This document shows positions 59,104 to 64,000 of a DNA stretch of 64,000 nucleotides, one piece after another. Each line of letters starts with the position of its first letter. Positions within the stretch are counted from its first letter, which is position 1. Source of the stretch: Cryptomeria japonica (lineage: Eukaryota; Streptophyta; Pinopsida; Cupressales; Cupressaceae); contig NC_081406.1 of NCBI RefSeq assembly GCF_030272615.1, forward strand, positions 481,647,900 to 481,711,899, in the 5' to 3' direction. Below the pieces are notes generated by a model. It was not told the DNA's origin and searched no databases. It saw nothing but the letters and a program-made list of their open reading frames with translations. Both the position numbers and the translations under genes were made by a program.

Positions 59104-60456
59104 TTAATTTGGAATAGGTGCACCTGACTCGGTAGGTAAGGTGCTTTCTTCATTTGACACAATTTCCTTCATTTTCCAAATCATCTTTAATTTCTCTTTA
59201 ATTTCTTCAGTGTCTCCTCTAGGTTGATCTCTGCAATCTCTAGCTAAATGTCCAACTTTGTGACAATGAAAACATGCCATACCAGGATTTCTCCATGATC
59301 TTCGGTTGTTCATTCCAAACCTTATAAAACAGTTGGCACTAATATGTCCATATCTTCCACAACATTTGCACCATATCCTTGTGTTGTAATCCCATGGTAT
59401 TGCTGCATATTGTCTGTAAGGATCTGTGTGAGTTCGGTAACCTCTAGTGTTTGCTCGGTGTGCAGACCACAAGTAGTTCTTTTTCTTAAAACAACACTTC
59501 TCAATACTATGTCCATATCTATAGCAGTTTCTACAAAACCCTTTGTATTTTGCCTTCTGATAGTTGTTAACAGACTTTGTCCTACATTGGTTAAATGTGT
59601 GACCATATTTATTGCAATTGTAACAATAACCATTGGACTTAGTGATATTCAGTTGCTTACCTTTTTTGATTTGGCATATGTTGGTAGTATGACCTTGATT
59701 TCCACAGTAGTATCAAATAGTCTTCTTTCTTTTGATGTTATTCCTGTTTCCAGCTTGCTTTGATGATTCTCCTCTCTCGGTAGTATGAATTCCTTTCTCG
59801 ATAGAGTCTTTTCCTTTGTAACCAAGTCCTGCATCTTTGTTGGGTATTCTTGTATTCAATTTCTCATCCAACATCTTGTATGCTTCATAACTCTTCTTTA
59901 GTGTTTCTTTGGATTTCTTCTCTATTTCTAGTTCATCGGTCAACCTTGATACTTCAAGTTTCAATGCTTGATTTTCATCATTCTTCAGAATTGCTTCATG
60001 ATGTGCATAACCTAGTTGATTTGTCATATTTTGTTAAATCCTAGTCAACCTTATGATTTCATCATTCTTATCAGATACTAAGACTTCAAGTTATTGTTTC
60101 TCTCTCTGTAGATCTCTTGCTTTATCCTCAGCTATCCTCAATGCCTCTAGATTTTTAGTCATCTGTGTACCGAAATGTTCTTGTTCTCTTTTCATTGCTT
60201 TTAGTTGATTAGCTAGTGCTTTGTTCTTTTCTTTCAATACTCCAATCATTTCTTCAGTCTCTTCAGATATACTGTTCTTAGATGATGTCTCAATTTGTTC
60301 CACTAACTCTTGAGAATCCTACAAGTCATCAGATAATCTTCTTCTTACTTTCAGAGATTTTTGCATTTGCCTTTGCATGTCTACAATCACTTGATTAGCA
60401 TGATCCATCTCTTCTTGCAGATATACAATCCTCCAAGATTGTTTGTAGCCTTCCAT
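59104..60456 (-). pseudogene. Family C ORF1: coiled-coil protein with five CCHC zinc knuckles
   Basis: The ATG at 60456 lies about 50 bp from the PBS, the normal gag position. The N-terminal half is a long coiled coil (YLQEEMDHANQVIVDMQRQM, IGVLKEKNKALANQLKAMKR, LEVSRLTDELEIEKKSKETL) followed by GLGYKGKDS and RGESSKQ. Five C-X2-C-X4-H-X4-C knuckles follow: CGNQGHTTNIC (its first Cys is now a TGA), CYNCNKYGHTFNQC, CRNCYRYGHSIEKC, CKCCGRYGHISANC and CFHCHKVGHLARDC. It ends at GAPIPN. Other stops are near 60340, 60090 and 60035. It is probably a gag-like RNA-binding protein. Five knuckles are more than the one or two usual in plant gag. Confidence 0.75.
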
Positions 60457-60504
60457 TGATAAGATCTTTCTCTTTAGGTAGTTAAACCCTTTTCCAAGAT
60501 TGAA

Positions 60505-60516
60505 GCTCTGATACCA
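60505..60516 (-). other. Primer binding site, family C
   Basis: TGGTATCAGAGC on the minus strand, a perfect iMet-type site two bases from the LTR at 60519. Confidence 0.93.
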
Positions 60517-60518
60517 AT

Positions 60519-61670
60519 TGTTAGGCCCAATATGGAAAGCTAATGTACTGAGAGGGGAGGGGTGAATCAATACTCCAAAATTTTTCTTCAATAATAGCTT
60601 TACTATTATGCATATACAGAATAGTGCAGTAACATAAAATAAAGTTAAAGCAAATAGATAACAATGATACATGATTCACTCCATAACACATATATTTTGG
60701 TTACACAGAAACTCTTGGTTAGAGAGAAAAACTGCGGTGGGGATGGCACCCACAACTTCACTACTGCAATAATAAAGAATGCTTGGTTAGAGCTACATTT
60801 TAGCTATTTCTGATAGCTTACCCTGTTAGGAGTAACAAGATCTGTTAGATCTACCTTGCTAAAGTATTTTACAACATTTAATCTGAATGTTGCACCTGGT
60901 TAGAGGCTTTACAATTTATAGACTTGATTAGAGTCTTTTACCTTGTTAAAGGTTTCTCTTTCAACTTCACAATGTTACAATAAAATCATTAAAAATATCT
61001 TCAACTTTACATCTAAAATGTTATAGCAGATTCTATGTGCTCAGAATAGATTACCTTGCTTATAGCATACCTCGGTAACCCATATAGTAACTCGGTAAAC
61101 CTTTCTATTTACTGTGTCTTCGACTGTTCTCTAAAAACCTTCTTGGTGACCTCCATGTCTCTGTAACAATCTTCTTACACACACACACATACACCCTTAA
61201 CTCATGCTGTATAAATAGATCTCTTAAGACGGTGATCTAATTCATTGCTTCGATCTTACAAAAAAGATTCCTTGAATGAATAACTAAACAAAATATTTCA
61301 TTGGTTAGATTGATCTCAAAATCATACACAATCTTTTAGTACAATTTCCAATGTAATAATGGTTTGATGTACCTCGATCTTGTAACACATTTTCATATGC
61401 ATGTCTAGGTTCAATGTATCTAGTAACACGTTTTACTCGGTGTATATCAACTTGGTGTGTCATCTTTACTGCTCGGTAGCCATGAAAAGATACTCGGTAG
61501 ATAGCTCGGTGTGTACTACGTTCTGTGACTGCTTTCCTCTGTAACCGACTAGACTGTGCATACCGACTTCTCTGTGTATACCGATTGCATGATTCGGTAG
61601 TGCTAACCGACTAGAGTATATAGTATGACTTTGAATCCAAAAACTAATGGCAACTTGATAAGTAGTAACC
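60519..61670 (-). repeat. Family C 5' LTR (1152 bp)
   Basis: It matches 47244-48391 throughout. It starts TGTTAGGCCC, ends GTAGTAACC (one change from AACA) and is followed by TAAGG. Confidence 0.92.
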
Positions 61671-62383
61671 TAAGGTATCCCACACAAGCCATGGGAATAG
61701 CTGACTAGCTACATACATACACTCTCATATAGTTATACAGCTAAACTATATAAACAAATGAAAGGATGAGTGTAATAGTAGGGTGACCCGTCATTTATTG
61801 GAATGATGAGCCTGAGCTTGAAGGTGTGGTTGGATCTTCATGTACTCATCCATCTTTAGCTTCTCCTACTCTCATTCCATCAATACCTGTAAGAGAATTA
61901 AAAAAATTATGCTACAGCAATGAGGATAACCATACTTTTACACTCAAACTCATTATAATACATAGTCTATCTTCATAATAATATCGAAATGTATGTCTAC
62001 AACTGTCAGGATATTAGATTCAAAAGCAAAGGAATCAATGCAGAGAAGGTGCCATGAGATAGCAACAAGTATCATATTTTATCAAAATTGTTTATTTCAT
62101 GTGCAGACACAGGTACAAATACACAGTGCATTACTAATTCATCATAAAGCATGTGGTGTAAAGTGAGGCTCCCATAAGGTTTGGGCCCATCATGCTAACA
62201 TGACAACATGTCTTCACTAAATAGGGGCCCATCATCCATAATAGCGAGCCTTTAAGGTCATTGTTATAAATGATACGTCTTTGCCTGAGTGGAGACATGT
62301 TGGCATGATAGAAGGCTAAACAACCCTGGTAGGGTTTTAGAATGAATAAGCTTACTAAGATCATGTGCAATAAATAGAGAAAT
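61671..62383. other. Intervening sequence, no gene seen
   Basis: It starts with the TSD TAAGG and continues the sequence interrupted at 47243. No coding or structural feature is recognised. Confidence 0.5.
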
Positions 62384-63282
62384 TGTTGGAATTATACACT
62401 TAGATGAGAATGGTAGATGTTATCATTTATGGCAACAAAGTGGAAACAAGGTTCAACATGGTTCACAGGTTACACCAACAAAAGACTTCACCTATCGACA
62501 CCGCCAGATACTACAAGGTTTATTCACACCGACATCCAGTTTACATCGGCAACAGATCATACCGACATCCAAAGCCGACTTGGCAATAATATTGTTTATG
62601 CGAAATATATTGTCATGTAAATTGTAATTTTATAGCTGACATGATGTATTGTTAAGACTCATATATTTGTGAGATCTTGTAGGTCATTTGGTTAAGAGTA
62701 GTGGTATGTGAAGTAGGTAATGAAATGAATGTATGATATTGGATAATTGTATATGCACTTTGATGTATTTATTTAAGAGCGAATAAGAAGCAGAGCAGAG
62801 CGAAGACTATTTACCAGCAAGGTTTTGGCAGAGGTATCAGATAGAGCTTAATCTCTTACTGGATCCAACATTGCAGATGCTATTTTGAAGCAGTATATTA
62901 TTATTGGATTTAACCATCCAATTGTGTAGTCAGTGGGACTCCATTTTGTGTTGAGCAGTGAGCTCTAGGCAGTTTGCCTTCTTGCATGTGCAGGCCCCTA
63001 TTGTACTGAGTAATATTTGTTCATATTGGCCAGTGAGTAAATATTGTGGGTCATAAATCCCACAGAGATTTTTCCCTAACCGGGTTTCCTCGCCAAAAAA
63101 TATATGTGTTATGGTGTGCATTGATGCTGATTCTTTTGTTTCTCTTTACTGCATTATTATTTGCTTACTGGTATATTAATTTCAGTTATAAAGTTGCAAA
63201 TAAGTTTAAATATTTCATCTACCGGCCAGACACTGATTCTCCCCCTCTCTTAGTGTCTTTAGGGTTAACCAAATATCTAACA
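62384..63282 (+). repeat. Family D 5' LTR (about 899 bp)
   Basis: It starts TGTTGGAATT and ends ATCTAACA just before the PBS. It shares the LTR modules: GTAGTCAGTGGGACTCC, GAGCAGTGAGCTCTAGGCAG, GTGGGTCATAAATCCCAC, TTTTTCCCTAACCGGGTTT (63072-63086) and the hairpin. The left end is set from the TG start only, because the partner LTR is not in the window. Confidence 0.75.
63228..63258 (+). promoter_or_regulatory. Conserved LTR hairpin (family D copy)
   Basis: The arms AGACACTGA and TTAGTGTCT form nine pairs with one G-T, around a C/T-rich loop, 24 bp before the LTR end. Confidence 0.68.
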
Positions 63283-63284
63283 AT

Positions 63285-63296
63285 TGGTATCAAAGC
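63285..63296 (+). other. Primer binding site, family D
   Basis: TGGTATCAAAGC is one transition from the iMet site TGGTATCAGAGC, two bases after the LTR. Confidence 0.88.
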
Positions 63297-63338
63297 CTGG
63301 TCCTCTATTTGCAGAAGCCTAATTGCTTGAGGAAGATT

Positions 63339-64000
63339 ATGAAACCGGTACCAATGGAAAGTTTGAGACAACAATTGGAAGGAGCTCTTGAAGATTTTAA
63401 TGCAAAAAAATTGAAGAATATCAAACTGGAAGATGAACTCAGAACTACTCGGGAATTCATCAAAGAACTTCAAGAAAACTTGACCAGGGCACATAACAAG
63501 AGAAAATAATTACATGAGCAACTGCAAAAAACAAGATGATGAAGAAAAATAAACTCTCAAAGATATTGCAGAGAGACCGAGACAAGAGAACAATAACATG
63601 AAGAGTGAGATGCAAGATTTAACCATGAGACTATGTAAGGATATTGAAGATAGAAAGAAGAATGAGGAAGATTTGGCCAGAAGACTTAATGAAAGATCAG
63701 ATGAATCTCTAAGGCTTAGTTATGAAAATGATATGCTTAAAATAGATTTGATTCACATGCAACATGACAAAGAGGAACTTATGAGACAAGTTAGCACCCT
63801 TGAAGGTGAGTTGGTCACTGCAAATGAATACAAGGACAAATTCAAAGAGAGTTCAGACAAGCTTGATGATATGCTGAAAAGTCAAAAAATTGATGGAGAA
63901 ACAATTGGACTTGGATTTGAACATGGAGAAAGTTCTGGAACTACAAATAATCATGATCACAACAAATTGGTAAGGCAACCCAATGCTTATAAATTCAATA
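63339..64000 (+). pseudogene. Family D ORF1: coiled-coil gag-like protein, partial
   Basis: The ATG at 63339 (MKPVPMESLRQQLEGALEDF) lies 43 bp after the PBS. The sequence is a long coiled coil (IKLEDELRTTREFIKELQEN, then after stops and a frameshift near 63507-63555, MRLCKDIEDRKKNEEDLARR and MQHDKEELMRQVSTLEGELV). It reaches TIGLGFEHGESSG near 63905-63945. The GLG(F/Y) plus GESS signature also follows the coiled coil of family C ORF1, just before its zinc knuckles. The window ends before any knuckle would appear. Confidence 0.7.

Larger units (their letters stand above)
47244..61670 (-). mobile_element. Large pol-less LTR retrotransposon (family C) with two accessory ORFs
   Basis: Two 1.15-kb LTRs (47244-48391 and 60519-61670) are flanked by a perfect 5-bp TSD, TAAGG (47239-47243 and 61671-61675). 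A perfect iMet PBS adjoins one LTR and a PPT the other, so it moved by normal LTR retrotransposition. After removing the nested Copia, the internal region encodes only ORF1 (coiled coil plus five CCHC knuckles) and ORF2 (unknown). I see no protease, integrase, RT or RNase H belonging to it. It therefore looks non-autonomous and would depend on enzymes from another element, perhaps one of the Copia families with the same PBS and LTR hairpins. Confidence 0.88.
62384..64000 (+). mobile_element. 5' end of a further LTR retrotransposon (family D), cut by window end
   Basis: An LTR (62384-63282), a PBS and the start of a coiled-coil ORF are present on the plus strand. The rest lies outside the window. 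The ORF has the same design as family C ORF1, so this may be a second, distantly related pol-less element. That cannot be decided without the rest. Confidence 0.75.

Noticed and set aside
59322-59633. Minus-strand ORF MVIVTIAINM...
   Set aside because: It is read in the wrong frame over the zinc knuckles. The neighbouring frame shows the regular CCHC pattern.
47244-61670. Reading the Copia pol at 50.9-55.1 kb as the pol of the 14.4-kb element
   Set aside because: That pol has its own LTRs, PBS, PPT and TSD (CACCT/CACCA), so it is a separate nested element.

Overview
This is plant nuclear DNA built almost entirely from transposable elements. I find no host gene, rRNA, tRNA or CRISPR. The evidence is plant-type Ty1/Copia, Ty3/Gypsy (with a second, archaeal-type RNase H) and LINE coding remnants, iMet-type primer binding sites (PBS), many stops and frameshifts, and deep nesting. 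A repeat-rich, giant-genome plant, perhaps a gymnosperm, is plausible, but that is inference.

Layout. (1) 1-23609: a tandem Copia array (family A, minus strand) of the form LTR-internal-LTR-internal-LTR. Its third LTR is split by a 10.6-kb Ty3/Gypsy element of Tat/Ogre type (12268-22848). (2) 23610-39165: old debris. It holds a LINE 3' tail, LINE ORF1 fragments, a (GA)n tract, a 5'-truncated LINE (26158-31147) with an 18-bp target-site duplication (TSD), a solo LTR (33594-34467) and a chromovirus 3' remnant. (3) 39166-46270: a decayed Copia element (family B, plus strand). (4) 47244-61670: a 14.4-kb LTR element (family C, minus strand) with a perfect TAAGG TSD and no pol of its own. It encodes a coiled-coil protein with five CCHC knuckles and a large unknown ORF2. 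A Copia element (family N, 49531-56214) has inserted into ORF2. (5) 62384-64000: the 5' end of a further element (family D, plus strand) whose first ORF has the same coiled-coil design.

Most interesting points. (a) The LTRs of all these Copia-like families, including the pol-less one, carry a short hairpin 12-34 nt from the PBS-side LTR end. Its outer stem bases differ between families but stay complementary, which suggests a selected RNA structure. A second small hairpin upstream behaves the same way. (b) The pol-less element shares PBS type, hairpins and a polypurine-tract (PPT) design with pol-bearing Copia elements, so it may be mobilised in trans. (c) The LINE carries an extra ORF downstream of ORF2 but inside its TSDs. 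That ORF has the same layout as ORF2 of the pol-less element, so two unrelated retroelement classes may share one accessory protein.

All reading was by eye. No searches, alignments or folding programs were run.
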